This document shows, piece after piece, positions 1-8,145 of a DNA stretch of 64,000 nt. Positions within the stretch are counted from its first letter, which is position 1. Every line of letters starts with the position of its first letter. Source of the DNA: Albirhodobacter sp048262715 (lineage in GTDB: Bacteria > Pseudomonadota > Alphaproteobacteria > Rhodobacterales > Rhodobacteraceae); contig JBLXEV010000010.1 of NCBI GenBank assembly GCA_048262715.1, forward strand, positions 1 to 64,000, read 5' to 3'. A program made the position numbers and the translations under genes. Under the pieces are notes generated by a model, which worked only from the letters and a program-made list of their open reading frames with translations, was not told where the DNA came from and searched no databases.

Positions 1-119
1 TGCTCAACCTGCGCCAATCGGCGTAAACACTAACCGGGCTCCGGTCGCGGCTGGATGAAAGTTCAGTGGCAGGTCAGCCAGGCACCGATAATCAAACTGG
101 ACCTCTCGATGGGGGCAGA

Positions 120-935
120 TCAGCGCCGCGCTGCTTGTCCTTGTGGATCTTGCAGGTAGTGAATGAACCGCTGAAATAACTCCGATTGGCTGGAGATACC
201 AAGGCGCTTGTAAATATTGTGGCGGTGTTGTTTCACAGTGCCTTCAGTGATGCCCAGCTTCGTCGCAATGGAAACCCCACTATGTCCACGCAAGATCATT
301 TTTGTTACGGACGTCTGCGCTGGGGTAAGCCCTTCAAAAGCCTGTTCAAAGATCGCATCTGACCCCACCACTGCCAATTCTGACCTGCTTGTTGAAACGG
401 CCATCCGCCAATGCAAACGCAAGCTGGCAGAAACTACGGGCACGAGGCGTTCAAGTTGCATCATTTCCTCTGAGGCGAACGACGACCCACCGCGGTTGCG
501 CATCAAAGAATAGGTCGCAGTGAAGCCTTCTGACAATGGCACGATGTAGCCAATCTCTTCCACCAGCGATCCGGCCTGATCAGAAATGCAGGGGTGTACC
601 TCTTGAGACCGCACGAAATCGCCATCGAAGTAGGCGTCGGGCGCAAGCTCCGTCATGCGCCAGAGACCCTCCGCTTCGGCGCTGACGCTCGCTGCGTAAA
701 ACGGATCCAAAATATAGGCACCCCGCAGGTAGGATTGTAACACACGCCGGTCGACGGAGCCGCTGTACCCGTCATGGATAACGGCAGGAGGCGCGGTCTC
801 CGAAAAGGCAAAGACACAGCTCATGTCGAAGTTCGCTGCGCACAGCGCAAGCCCATCCAACGCTGGGCCGAAATCAGCGGTTCCGGCAACATCGAACGTT
901 GCCGCAAGCGCGGAGCTCAATTTCTGGGACAGCAT
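120..935 (-). CDS. LuxR-type transcriptional regulator
   Basis: A 271-residue regulator with a LuxR/FixJ helix-turn-helix at about residues 202-256 (LTPAQ... ITEGTVKQHRHNIYKRLGI). The N-terminal 190 residues are weakly like an autoinducer-binding fold: a short Y-x5-LDP stretch near residues 70-80 recalls that family, but I cannot see the full set of ligand residues, so the signal sensed is unknown. It diverges from the SDR-oxidase-EutH cluster, sharing a 129-base gap, and is its likely regulator. Codon use and GC are lower than in the genes right of 5.3 kb, fitting the proposed island. No strong Shine-Dalgarno sits before the ATG at 935, so the start is moderately sure. Confidence 0.85.
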   Translation of the reverse strand: MLSQKLSSALAATFDVAGTADFGPALDGLALCAANFDMSCVFAFSETAPPAVIHDGYSGSVDRRVLQSYLRGAYILDPFYAASVSAEAEGLWRMTELAPDAYFDGDFVRSQEVHPCISDQAGSLVEEIGYIVPLSEGFTATYSLMRNRGGSSFASEEMMQLERLVPVVSASLRLHWRMAVSTSRSELAVVGSDAIFEQAFEGLTPAQTSVTKMILRGHSGVSIATKLGITEGTVKQHRHNIYKRLGISSQSELFQRFIHYLQDPQGQAARR

Positions 936-1064
936 ATAACCATTGGCATATGGAATTTCCGTTTCATGCTCCTAGCCTACCTCGATCCGGACAAAGGCTC
1001 CGGGGACCACAAACAGAACAAACACAATAGATACCGAAGGCGCAAGTTCGCCAAGGAGGAAATT

Positions 1065-1832
1065 ATGACAGGAAGATTACAGGGCAAGACCGCTCTGATC
1101 ACCGGTGGCGCCGGAGGCTGTGGCCTTGCGGCCGCCCAGAGATTTGCCGCCGAAGGAGCGAAGGTCGGCATCGTCGATCTGCCCGCTAGCATGGGCGAAG
1201 CGGTCGCCGAGGACTTGCGCAAGGCGGGTCATCAGGCCGTTTTTGCCCCTGCCGACGTATCGGATGCCGATCAGGTATTGGAGGCGGTGGCCCGCGTTTC
1301 GGACACATTTGGTACGATCACCGTGCTCATGAATCACGCGGGCATCCTGTCCGCAAAGCCGTTCCTGGAAACCGGAGAAAGCGAGTGGGACCATGTTATG
1401 GCGGTTAATGTCAAAAGCATGTTCCTGGTATCGAGGGCAGTTCTGCCGGGCATGATCGCTGCCGGTGGCGGCAGTATCATCTGTACCTCATCGATCTCTG
1501 GTGTGGTTGGCACGCCGATGGAGGTGCTCTACTGCACCAGCAAAGGCGCTTGCCACATGTTCGCTCGTGCCTTGGCCGTAGAGTTCCGTGATCGCAATAT
1601 CCGATCAAATGCGATCTGCCCTGGCTTTATAGCAACGGCACATGGCTTGCGCGAAATCGAGGAACTGCAAAAGCAGGGGGTCAATGTCTCCGAGGAGGCC
1701 ATCGCCTCGGCGCAGGGACGGCTGTGCCGCCCTGACGAGATCGCCTCCGCTGCGCTGTTCCTTGCGAGCGACGATGCAAGCTTTGTCAACGGAGCGCATC
1801 TGTTCGCCGACAACGGCTATACCGCCATTTAA
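1065..1832 (+). CDS. SDR-family NAD(P)-dependent oxidoreductase
   Basis: A classical short-chain dehydrogenase of 255 residues, likely oxidising or reducing a hydroxyl/ketone in the cytoplasm. The cofactor motif TGGAGGCG is at residues 13-20, the NNAG-like motif reads NHAG at 90-93, and the tetrad appears complete as N115, S143, Y156 and K160. The reading frame is open further upstream, but the ATG at 1065 sits just after a strong AAGGAGG and gives the usual family length. The next gene starts 28 bases after the stop, so the two are probably cotranscribed with the transporter. The substrate is not readable; context suggests a sugar-derived or amino-alcohol compound. Confidence 0.88.
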   Translation: MTGRLQGKTALITGGAGGCGLAAAQRFAAEGAKVGIVDLPASMGEAVAEDLRKAGHQAVFAPADVSDADQVLEAVARVSDTFGTITVLMNHAGILSAKPFLETGESEWDHVMAVNVKSMFLVSRAVLPGMIAAGGGSIICTSSISGVVGTPMEVLYCTSKGACHMFARALAVEFRDRNIRSNAICPGFIATAHGLREIEELQKQGVNVSEEAIASAQGRLCRPDEIASAALFLASDDASFVNGAHLFADNGYTAI

Positions 1833-1860
1833 AACAAAACAAAAACAGGGAGATAAACAC

Positions 1861-3132
1861 ATGCACACATCCTCACATGGAATGACGGTCAACGACTTCG
1901 GCCTAGAGAACGCCGACTGGCGCAATTGGGTCGGGAACCAGTCCTGTGTCCGTGCGGCCAGCGCGGCCCCTCAAAGCGAGGACGAACTATGTTCACTTAT
2001 CGCGGACGCCACCGGGAAGGGTCTCAATGTCCGCGTTGCCGGGTCCGGGCATAGCTTTACGCCAGTGGCTTTGACCAACGGGCTACATCTGACGCTGGCA
2101 AATATGAAGGGTGTCAAGCATATCGACCATGACAAGCGCCGCATCACGGCCTCGGCAGGAACCACGATCAATGATCTGGTCAAGGTTTTGAAGGCCGAAG
2201 GACTGTCGATGATTAATCAGGGTGACATCGACAGCCAGGCGCTGGCCGGAGCCTTTACAACTGGCACCCACGGCACCGGTGCAAAGCTCCCAGTGCTGGC
2301 GGATGCCATCGTTGGGATGAAACTGGTGCAGCCGGATGGATCGATCATCACCGTCGATGAAAGCACACCCGATTTGCTTCTGGCCGGGCGGGTATCTCTG
2401 GGCGTTCTGGGCGCGATTTCCGAAGTGACGCTGCAATTGCAAGGTAGCTATCGCTTGCGCGAGAAGATCTGGCGCGAGGATTTCGAGTCCGCGATGGAGA
2501 TGCATGATGAATTGGCCGAGAAACATCGCCATTTCAGCTTCTTCTGGTGCCCTTACGAGGAAAGCCGGCATTGCTATTGTCTGCCGGATACGGCTGCCAC
2601 ATCGACAACCGGCCGTACAACCGATGTCTGCGAAATGAAGATCATGGACATCACCGATGAAGAGCCGTTTGACACGCCATTCGAGAAAGTTGCCTACAGC
2701 GCGGATATATACCCGATCGAATACGTGGCGAACTTCCATGAGCTTGAATATGCCGTGCCGCGTGAACACGGCAAGGAGGCTGTGCGGGCAGTTCGCAAGT
2801 TGATGCTCGAGCAATTTCCCGAAGCGATCTACCCGATTGAATACCGTTTCACAGCAGGTGACGAGGCCTGGATGAGTCCCTTCCACCGTCAAGACAGTGT
2901 CACTGTCTCGGTCTCCGGCGAGCCGGGCAAGGACTACTGGGACTACTTGCGTGCGGTTGATAAAATCCTGCGCGGCTACGGCTCGCGGCCACATTGGGGG
3001 AAAATGCACTTCCTGACCGGTGCAGATGTCACTTCCATCTACCCACGCGCCAACGATTTTCGCGAGTTGCGCCGCAAGCTGGATCCCCAAGGTTTCTATC
3101 TGAATGACCACCTTGCGCAGCTTTTCCGCTGA
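1861..3132 (+). CDS. FAD-linked L-gulono/D-arabinono-1,4-lactone oxidase-type enzyme
   Basis: A 423-residue flavoprotein with an N-terminal FAD-binding PCMH domain (about residues 25-200) and a C-terminal ALO domain (about 230-420). GSGHS at 61-65 carries His64, the position that is covalently linked to FAD in many members of the family. The hallmark HWGK is at 378-381, and the C-terminus ends in the usual LDPQGFYLND pattern. Family members oxidise aldonolactones or alditols, passing electrons to oxygen or another acceptor. There is no signal peptide, so it should be cytoplasmic. ATG at 1861 follows AGGGAGAT. The pairing with an SDR and an EutH-like permease is unusual; the true substrate is open. 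Confidence 0.88.
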   Translation: MHTSSHGMTVNDFGLENADWRNWVGNQSCVRAASAAPQSEDELCSLIADATGKGLNVRVAGSGHSFTPVALTNGLHLTLANMKGVKHIDHDKRRITASAGTTINDLVKVLKAEGLSMINQGDIDSQALAGAFTTGTHGTGAKLPVLADAIVGMKLVQPDGSIITVDESTPDLLLAGRVSLGVLGAISEVTLQLQGSYRLREKIWREDFESAMEMHDELAEKHRHFSFFWCPYEESRHCYCLPDTAATSTTGRTTDVCEMKIMDITDEEPFDTPFEKVAYSADIYPIEYVANFHELEYAVPREHGKEAVRAVRKLMLEQFPEAIYPIEYRFTAGDEAWMSPFHRQDSVTVSVSGEPGKDYWDYLRAVDKILRGYGSRPHWGKMHFLTGADVTSIYPRANDFRELRRKLDPQGFYLNDHLAQLFR

Positions 3133-3200
3133 TTTGAATAATTAAACCGGCCAGAGCGAAGGCGTAGAAACTCGTCTGGCCAACAACGGGGATTACCAAA

Positions 3201-4403
3201 ATGGCCTCTATCGGCACATATGTCATCTATACCATCATGATCTGTGCGGTCATTGGGGCAGTTGCCTCAATCATCGACAGCGAAAGTCCGTTGGGAAAGG
3301 AGTTCAACTCCGGACTGCATTCCATCGGACACATCTTCATTCCAGTAGCCGGGATCATGGCTGCAATTCCATATCTGTCTGCTTTCATCAGCTCGGTGGT
3401 CGGCCCACTGTTCCAAGCGGTAAATGCTGACCCAGCCATGGCGGCGACGACAATCATCGCCGTGGACATGGGTGGTTATCAACTGGCCGAAACGCTTTCA
3501 CAGAGCAAGGAAGGCTGGATCTTGGCCTCGATCACTGGGTTCATGGCTGGGGCGACGATTATCTTCAGCATTCCGGTCGGACTGGCCATGCTGGACAAGG
3601 AAGACCATCAATATATGGCTGTCGGCGTCATGTGCGGCGTGCTTTCCATCCCGATTGGTGTTCTGGTTTCCTGCGTTGCAATGGCTCTGATGGATGTCAG
3701 TATTCGCCCTGATATTAACGCAAGTGGCGAGGCAACCTATCAGCTGGCGTTAAATGCGGCGCAGGTGCTGGGTGACATTGCCCCCCTTGTCATCTTCTGC
3801 ATCCTGCTGGCGACCTGCCTGAAACTGTTCCCTGCGCTGATGATCAAGCTGTTTCTCGGCTTCGGCCGTCTGATGTATGCCGCGATTACTTTGGTGCTTG
3901 TGTTTTCCATTGTTGAATATTTCACAGGTTTCTTTTCCAAAGTCTTTGGAAGTTGGGGCTTCGCGCCGATCATTGCCGACGAGAAAGACCAGTTTCGAGC
4001 ATTAGAAATCGCAGGGTATATCGGTATCATGCTCAGCGGTGCGTTTCCTATGGTCTACCTCATGAACCGCTTTCTACAACGCCCAATGCAGTGGGTTGGC
4101 GATCGTCTGGGCCTCTCTTCGGCAGGGACAGCGGGCCTTCTGGCCGCTGCAGCCAACGTTCTAGCCATGTTCAGACTGGTGAAGGACATGCCGCCGAGAG
4201 ACAAGGTACTTGTGATTTCCTTTGCAGTCTGCGGGGCTTTCATGTTCGGCGATCACTTGGCATTCTCGGCGAATTTCCAGCCGACGATCATCCTGCCGCT
4301 CCTAATGGGCAAGCTGATGGGAGGCATGGCTGGTTTTGTCATTGCCATGTGGATGCAGAAGACTTCTGGGCAATCCACTCCGGAGCCATACATGCCAAGC
4401 TGA
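3201..4403 (+). CDS. EutH-like ethanolamine transporter family membrane protein
   Basis: A 400-residue polytopic inner-membrane protein with roughly ten or eleven hydrophobic segments. The stretch around residues 75-100 (ADPAMAATTIIAVDMGGY) and the later FSIPVGLA closely match the conserved core of EutH, the ethanolamine permease family. No ammonia-lyase (eutBC), EutE/EutG or shell-protein genes are in the window, so classical ethanolamine breakdown is not shown here. It is the last gene of the SDR-oxidase cluster, 68 bases after the oxidase, and may import the substrate of those two enzymes. An imperfect stem-loop lies 62 bases past the stop. Confidence 0.82.
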   Translation: MASIGTYVIYTIMICAVIGAVASIIDSESPLGKEFNSGLHSIGHIFIPVAGIMAAIPYLSAFISSVVGPLFQAVNADPAMAATTIIAVDMGGYQLAETLSQSKEGWILASITGFMAGATIIFSIPVGLAMLDKEDHQYMAVGVMCGVLSIPIGVLVSCVAMALMDVSIRPDINASGEATYQLALNAAQVLGDIAPLVIFCILLATCLKLFPALMIKLFLGFGRLMYAAITLVLVFSIVEYFTGFFSKVFGSWGFAPIIADEKDQFRALEIAGYIGIMLSGAFPMVYLMNRFLQRPMQWVGDRLGLSSAGTAGLLAAAANVLAMFRLVKDMPPRDKVLVISFAVCGAFMFGDHLAFSANFQPTIILPLLMGKLMGGMAGFVIAMWMQKTSGQSTPEPYMPS

Positions 4404-4465
4404 CAACTTCACGGTTAATGTCGTTCCGGTTCATTGACCAAAAGTTTTGAAAGCCTTGGCTCTGA

Positions 4466-4496
4466 GGCAGCGGCAGCAGGTACTGCTTCCGCTGCC
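4466..4496 (+). other. Stem-loop after the eutH-like gene
   Basis: GGCAGCGG (4466-4473) pairs with CCGCTGCC (4489-4496), and an inner AGCAG/CTGCT pairing extends the stem around a three-base loop. There is no run of T after it, so it is a weak terminator at best and may mainly protect the 3' end of the mRNA. Confidence 0.4.
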
Positions 4497-4700
4497 CACC
4501 GCAACCAGAAGGGGGGTGCGGACAAAAACTTGGACTATCTTTGAGCTACTCCCCATCTCTTGAACAGGATCTGCAATCGACTTGCCTTGACCTTGCGGCA
4601 GTTCAGGACCTGGTCATTCCATTTGCTTCACTTTTTGCTGCACAATTTGCCGCACTAATTGCCTGTACCTTTCAATAAAACAAAGTAATATTTTGATAAT

Positions 4701-4722
4701 GCGAATCCCACCGCTTCCGCCA
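4701..4722 (+). repeat. tRNA-Ser 3'-end fragment, probable attachment site (attR)
   Basis: From 4702, CGAATCCCACCGCTTCCGCCA matches the T-loop, 3' acceptor strand and CCA of an alphaproteobacterial tRNA-Ser as I remember it. No tRNA body precedes it: the bases before it do not continue the T-arm or fold as a tRNA. Such isolated 3' ends are typical duplications left by integrase-mediated insertion into a tRNA gene. An intrinsic terminator 25 bases downstream would be the original terminator of the tRNA. The intact tRNA should then lie left of the window. Confidence 0.7.
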
Positions 4723-4747
4723 CTGCCCTCGCGAAACTGTTCTCCCG

Positions 4748-4774
4748 ATCCGGCTGCGGCCGGATTTTTTGTTT
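4748..4774 (+). terminator. Intrinsic terminator, probably once that of a tRNA-Ser gene
   Basis: ATCCGGC (4748-4754) pairs with GCCGGAT (4759-4765) around a TGCG tetraloop, followed by TTTTT, G and TTTT. No gene on this strand ends close by; only the tRNA fragment precedes it. Confidence 0.8.
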
Positions 4775-5326
4775 TCGTGAAGTATGCGGGAAGGCCTGAT
4801 AACGGTCTCTTGGGGCCGTTAATTACAAATCCTGACGGCAATGTCGGCGCATTGCGCTAAGGGACTGATTTATAAACTACTTCTGGGATTGGCTTCGGTT
4901 TGCTGGAAACTGCTATTTGTATGGCAGACGGAACTGTTGTTGACCAACTATGTGAGACAGCCGAGATCCAACGTCCTTCTGCTCCTTACGTCAGTGACCC
5001 AATGCACCTGACCAGTTTTAATCGATGCACCCGAACCTACCTGCGGCCGCAATAAGGGTGTAACGCGCATTCTGGTCGCATTCGAATACAATTTCACTGA
5101 TGAGTCTTTACCAGTAATACGTGCATTGTGAATGGCTTATGCATATCACGTGCGGCTAAACCTGCTCTGCTCCGGGCATATTTTTTCTGCCAAGGAAACG
5201 CTCTGCGGTGGATCGGGAACGCGCGGGCTTCTGGCGGGAAGCTGTGCCAAGCTCTCTCTTCTCGGTCCAATCGAGTCGCGGCGACGAGACTTGGTCGGGC
5301 GGGATCGCTGCCGCATTGGGCTGCAT

Positions 5327-5352
5327 TGAGGGGTCATTTCCCCTCAGTTTTT
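5327..5352 (+). terminator. Plus-strand intrinsic terminator overlapping the tetR stop
   Basis: TGAGGGG (5327-5333) pairs with CCCCTCA (5340-5346), followed by GTTTTT. The T-run is on the plus strand, so it would stop rightward transcripts entering the tetR gene from the island side. The stop codon of the minus-strand regulator lies in the loop. Confidence 0.55.
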
Positions 5353-6008
5353 GGCACTAAATGGCGGGTCAACACGGTTTCGGGGAGGCGCAGCATGCCT
5401 TCCACCGCGTCGAGCGCAATCGCCGCGAGGTGGACAGAATTATAGAGCCCGTGTTCGAGCGACCCCTCCAGCCAGAGCCCGTCGATAATCCCGTTCACCG
5501 CAATCGCCGTGCGCTGGCAGCTTGCCGGATCGGCAGGACGGTTATGGGCCATCAGCACCGGATGCAGCAGGCCTTCGAGGATATCGAGAAACTCGCGGTA
5601 GCCCTCACGGTGGATATCGGCATAGCCGGAATCGGCGCGGACGCGGCCAATGAACGTGGCCCAAAGCGAGATTTTCAGGCTCGACAGGTTGGGCTTGGAA
5701 ACGTTGGCCGCGATGAAGCGGGCGAGCGCGCGGCAGGGCAGGTTTTCTTCCGTGCCCTCGGCGGTATCTGCGAAGAGCGCGGCATCCCCAGTCAATTGGC
5801 CAATGAGATAGGCATAGGAGTCGCGGATCATATCGTCCTTGGAGGCGAAATAATGCCGGATCAGCCCTGCCGAGACATCGGCCTCTTCCGCGATGCGGCG
5901 GGTGCTGGCCCCATGCATTCCGTCGCGGGCCACGCAGGTCAGGGTCGCCTCGATCAGGCTGAGGCGGCGGGCGTCTTCCGAGAGGCGTTGAAAGGCTTTG
6001 CGGGTCAT
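5334..6008 (-). CDS. TetR-family (BetI-like) transcriptional regulator
   Basis: A 224-residue TetR protein. The DNA-binding domain is at about residues 10-60, with the pattern TRRIAEEADVSAGLIRHYF. The C-terminal ligand domain resembles that of BetI-type regulators, including the small-molecule pocket region around LWLEGSL. The frame is open 35 codons further upstream, but ATG at 6008 follows GGGAGG at ideal spacing. It diverges from the amino-acid ABC operon at 6392, with a 383-base gap containing an inverted repeat, and most likely represses that operon until a ligand binds. Confidence 0.87.
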   Translation of the reverse strand: MTRKAFQRLSEDARRLSLIEATLTCVARDGMHGASTRRIAEEADVSAGLIRHYFASKDDMIRDSYAYLIGQLTGDAALFADTAEGTEENLPCRALARFIAANVSKPNLSSLKISLWATFIGRVRADSGYADIHREGYREFLDILEGLLHPVLMAHNRPADPASCQRTAIAVNGIIDGLWLEGSLEHGLYNSVHLAAIALDAVEGMLRLPETVLTRHLVPKTEGK

Positions 6009-6391
6009 CTCATCCCTCCCTGTGTCGCATGCGGCATCGTGGACCATCCAACCCGCGCGACTTGCGCGCAACGGGCAATCTGTTCGCTTGTCACTGGCCG
6101 ACGGGTGGCGCAATCGTAGGTCGGCCTCGCCGAACGTGGCGCGCTTTGCCGGACCCTGCCTTGCTCCGCGCGCAAAGCCAATCCCGATCCTGTGGTTTCG
6201 GCGCTCTGCGAGACAGAATTTCTTGCGCGAATGCGTTATTGTCTCTTGGCATTCGATTTATTTTACATTCGTATAACAGTAACAAAATTGCAAACTTTCC
6301 GCCCGCCGTTCCGCCAAGGCGCGACGGGCGAGAGGTCGGGGGACCGATGCGCGGGGCAGATCCGCGCGCAGCGTAACGGGGAACGAAGCAT
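6009..6391. promoter_or_regulatory. tetR/ABC-operon divergent control region
   Basis: No gene is seen here. CGAATGC (6228-6234) and GCATTCG (6249-6255) form a perfect 7-base inverted repeat with a 14-base spacer, so the half-sites are 21 bases apart centre to centre, two helical turns. A possible -10 TATAAC lies about 15 bases to its right, in the direction of the ABC genes. This is a candidate TetR operator, inferred from symmetry only. Confidence 0.45.
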
Positions 6392-7162
6392 ATGGACGCA
6401 CTGCCCGCAGTCGAAATTCGGGATCTCCGCAAGAGCTTTGGCCCGCTTGAGGTGCTCAAGGGGGTCTCCCTCACCGCACGCCCGGGCGATGTGGTCGCGG
6501 TGATCGGCGGGTCTGGATCGGGCAAGTCGACGATGTTGCGCTGCATCAATATGCTTGAAACCCCCAGCGCGGGTGAGATTTCGATTCAAGGCGAGGCCTA
6601 TAAGATGCGCCCCGCGCGGGATGGCGGGTTGGAGCCTGCGGATCGCCAGCAGGTGCAGCGGATCCGCTCGCAGCTCGGGATGGTGTTCCAAAACTTCAAC
6701 CTCTGGACGCATCGCACCGTGCTGGAGAATGTGATCGAAGTGCCGATCCATGTGCTCGGCGTGCCGCGGGATGAGGCGATTGCGCGCGGGCGGGAAGTTC
6801 TCGCGCGGGTCGGTTTGGCGAATAAGGAAGACGTCTATCCGGCCTATACCTCGGGCGGTCAGCAGCAACGCGCGGCCATCGCGCGGGTGCTGGCGGTGAA
6901 CCCGCTGGCGATGCTGTTCGACGAGCCGACCTCGGCGCTTGATCCTGAATTGGTCGGCGAGGTGCTCACCGTGATCCGCGATCTCGCGCAGGAAAAACGC
7001 ACAATGATCTTGGTGACGCATGAGATGGCCTTTGCCCGTGATGTGGCGAGCCATGTCATCTTCCTGCGCGATGGCCGGATCGAAGAAGAAGGCCCGCCCG
7101 AGCAGATCTTCGGCGCGCCACAATCGCCGCATTTGCAGCAATTCATCCGCTCGGTGATGTGA
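6392..7162 (+). CDS. Polar amino-acid ABC transporter, ATP-binding protein
   Basis: A 256-residue HisP/GlnQ-class ATPase that drives import across the inner membrane. Walker A is GGSGSGKST (39-47), the signature is SGGQQQR (about 154-160), and Walker B reads AMLFDEPTSALD with the H-loop in LVTHEM. It is complete and of normal family length. It leads the operon: binding protein, two permeases, M20 hydrolase and methyltransferase follow on the same strand. ATG at 6392 is preceded by GGGGAAC, a fair ribosome site. Confidence 0.93.
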   Translation: MDALPAVEIRDLRKSFGPLEVLKGVSLTARPGDVVAVIGGSGSGKSTMLRCINMLETPSAGEISIQGEAYKMRPARDGGLEPADRQQVQRIRSQLGMVFQNFNLWTHRTVLENVIEVPIHVLGVPRDEAIARGREVLARVGLANKEDVYPAYTSGGQQQRAAIARVLAVNPLAMLFDEPTSALDPELVGEVLTVIRDLAQEKRTMILVTHEMAFARDVASHVIFLRDGRIEEEGPPEQIFGAPQSPHLQQFIRSVM

Positions 7163-7252
7163 GAGATCGGACGGGCAGGGCCCCTGCCAACGCAAAAAAA
7201 GTCGCTTCCAACAGACTGATTAACGAACTGACTGCCCAACAAAGGACAAATC

Positions 7253-8026
7253 ATGCTCAAGAAACTCGGCCTTTGCCTTCTGGCCTCCGTCGCCTTCGCA
7301 GCCCCCAGCGTTGCGCAAACCTATAAGGTCGGCATCTCCGCCGAGCCCTATCCGCCGTTCTACGCCCCCGATGCATCGGGCAATTGGACGGGCTGGGAAA
7401 TCGACATGATGAACGCGATTTGTGAGCGGATCGAGGCGGAATGCGTCGTCACGCCCATCGCTTGGGAAGGGATCATTCCGGCGCTGAATACCGGCAAGAT
7501 CGATATGATCATCGGTTCGATGACGATCACCCCTGCGCGCGCTGAACAGATTAATTTCTCTGATAAATATTACGCCACTCCGACCGGCCTGATGACGCAG
7601 AAAGGCTCGGGCATTGAGCCGACAGCCGAAGGCGTCAAAGGCGCTATCATCGGCGCGCAATCGGGGGCGGTGCAGGAAAACTACGCCCGCGCGCATTATG
7701 TCGAGACCGCAGATTCGATCCGCGTATACCAGACGCTCGACGAGGAGCTGCAAGATCTCGCGGCGGGCCGTCTCGACGCTGTCGTGGGCGACTCGCTCGC
7801 GATGCAGACATTCATCGATTCAGAGGCGGGGAAGGCGTGCTGCGAGTATAAAGGCGCGGTGGAGCCGGACGAGGAACTGCTGGGCTACGGCGTTGGCGCA
7901 GGCCTGCGCAAGGAAGACACCGAGCTTCTCGCCAAGGTCAATGCGGCCATTGCCGACATCCGCGCGGACGGCACTTATGAGGCGATCTCGAAACCGTATT
8001 TCTCTATTGATATCTACGGAAACTGA
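7253..8026 (+). CDS. Amino-acid ABC transporter, periplasmic substrate-binding protein
   Basis: A 257-residue family-3 binding protein with a signal peptide (first about 21 residues, ending SVAQ). The segment MTITPARAEQINFS holds the arginine that grips the ligand alpha-carboxylate in HisJ/LAO-type proteins, and VVGDS carries the aspartate that binds the alpha-amino group. A free or side-chain modified amino acid is therefore the likely ligand; an N-acylated one is less easily accommodated. A Cys-Cys pair (KACCEY) near residue 200 may form a disulphide with another Cys, as in LAO proteins. It lies between the ATPase and the permeases. Confidence 0.92.
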   Translation: MLKKLGLCLLASVAFAAPSVAQTYKVGISAEPYPPFYAPDASGNWTGWEIDMMNAICERIEAECVVTPIAWEGIIPALNTGKIDMIIGSMTITPARAEQINFSDKYYATPTGLMTQKGSGIEPTAEGVKGAIIGAQSGAVQENYARAHYVETADSIRVYQTLDEELQDLAAGRLDAVVGDSLAMQTFIDSEAGKACCEYKGAVEPDEELLGYGVGAGLRKEDTELLAKVNAAIADIRADGTYEAISKPYFSIDIYGN

Positions 8027-8145
8027 TCGGGTTCGGGCCATCCTGCGGGGTGGCCCTGCCTTCCGGGGCGGCCTTTTGAGATGCGCAGGAACTCTGCGCG
8101 CAACGGCCCCAATTACGCCCCTGCTCGTGCGAGGAGAGACCTTCT

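Larger units (their letters stand above)
4404..5326. other. Gene-free, AT-richer stretch at the island boundary
   Basis: No convincing gene in about 920 bases. The short open frames here have no recognisable domain or ribosome binding site. The stretch holds the stem-loop after eutH, a tRNA-Ser 3' fragment (4701-4722) and a terminator (4748-4774). Base composition is clearly more AT-rich than the chromosome to the right. Confidence 0.6.

Noticed and set aside
3201..4403. Ethanolamine utilisation microcompartment operon
   Set aside because: Only an EutH-like permease is seen; there are no shell proteins, EutBC, EutE or EutJ in the window.
4701..4722. Intact tRNA gene
   Set aside because: Only the T-loop and acceptor 3' side are present; no anticodon or D arm can be folded from the bases upstream.
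4614..4841. Possible small minus-strand gene of 75 codons
   Set aside because: It runs across the tRNA fragment and the terminator and has no recognisable sequence pattern.
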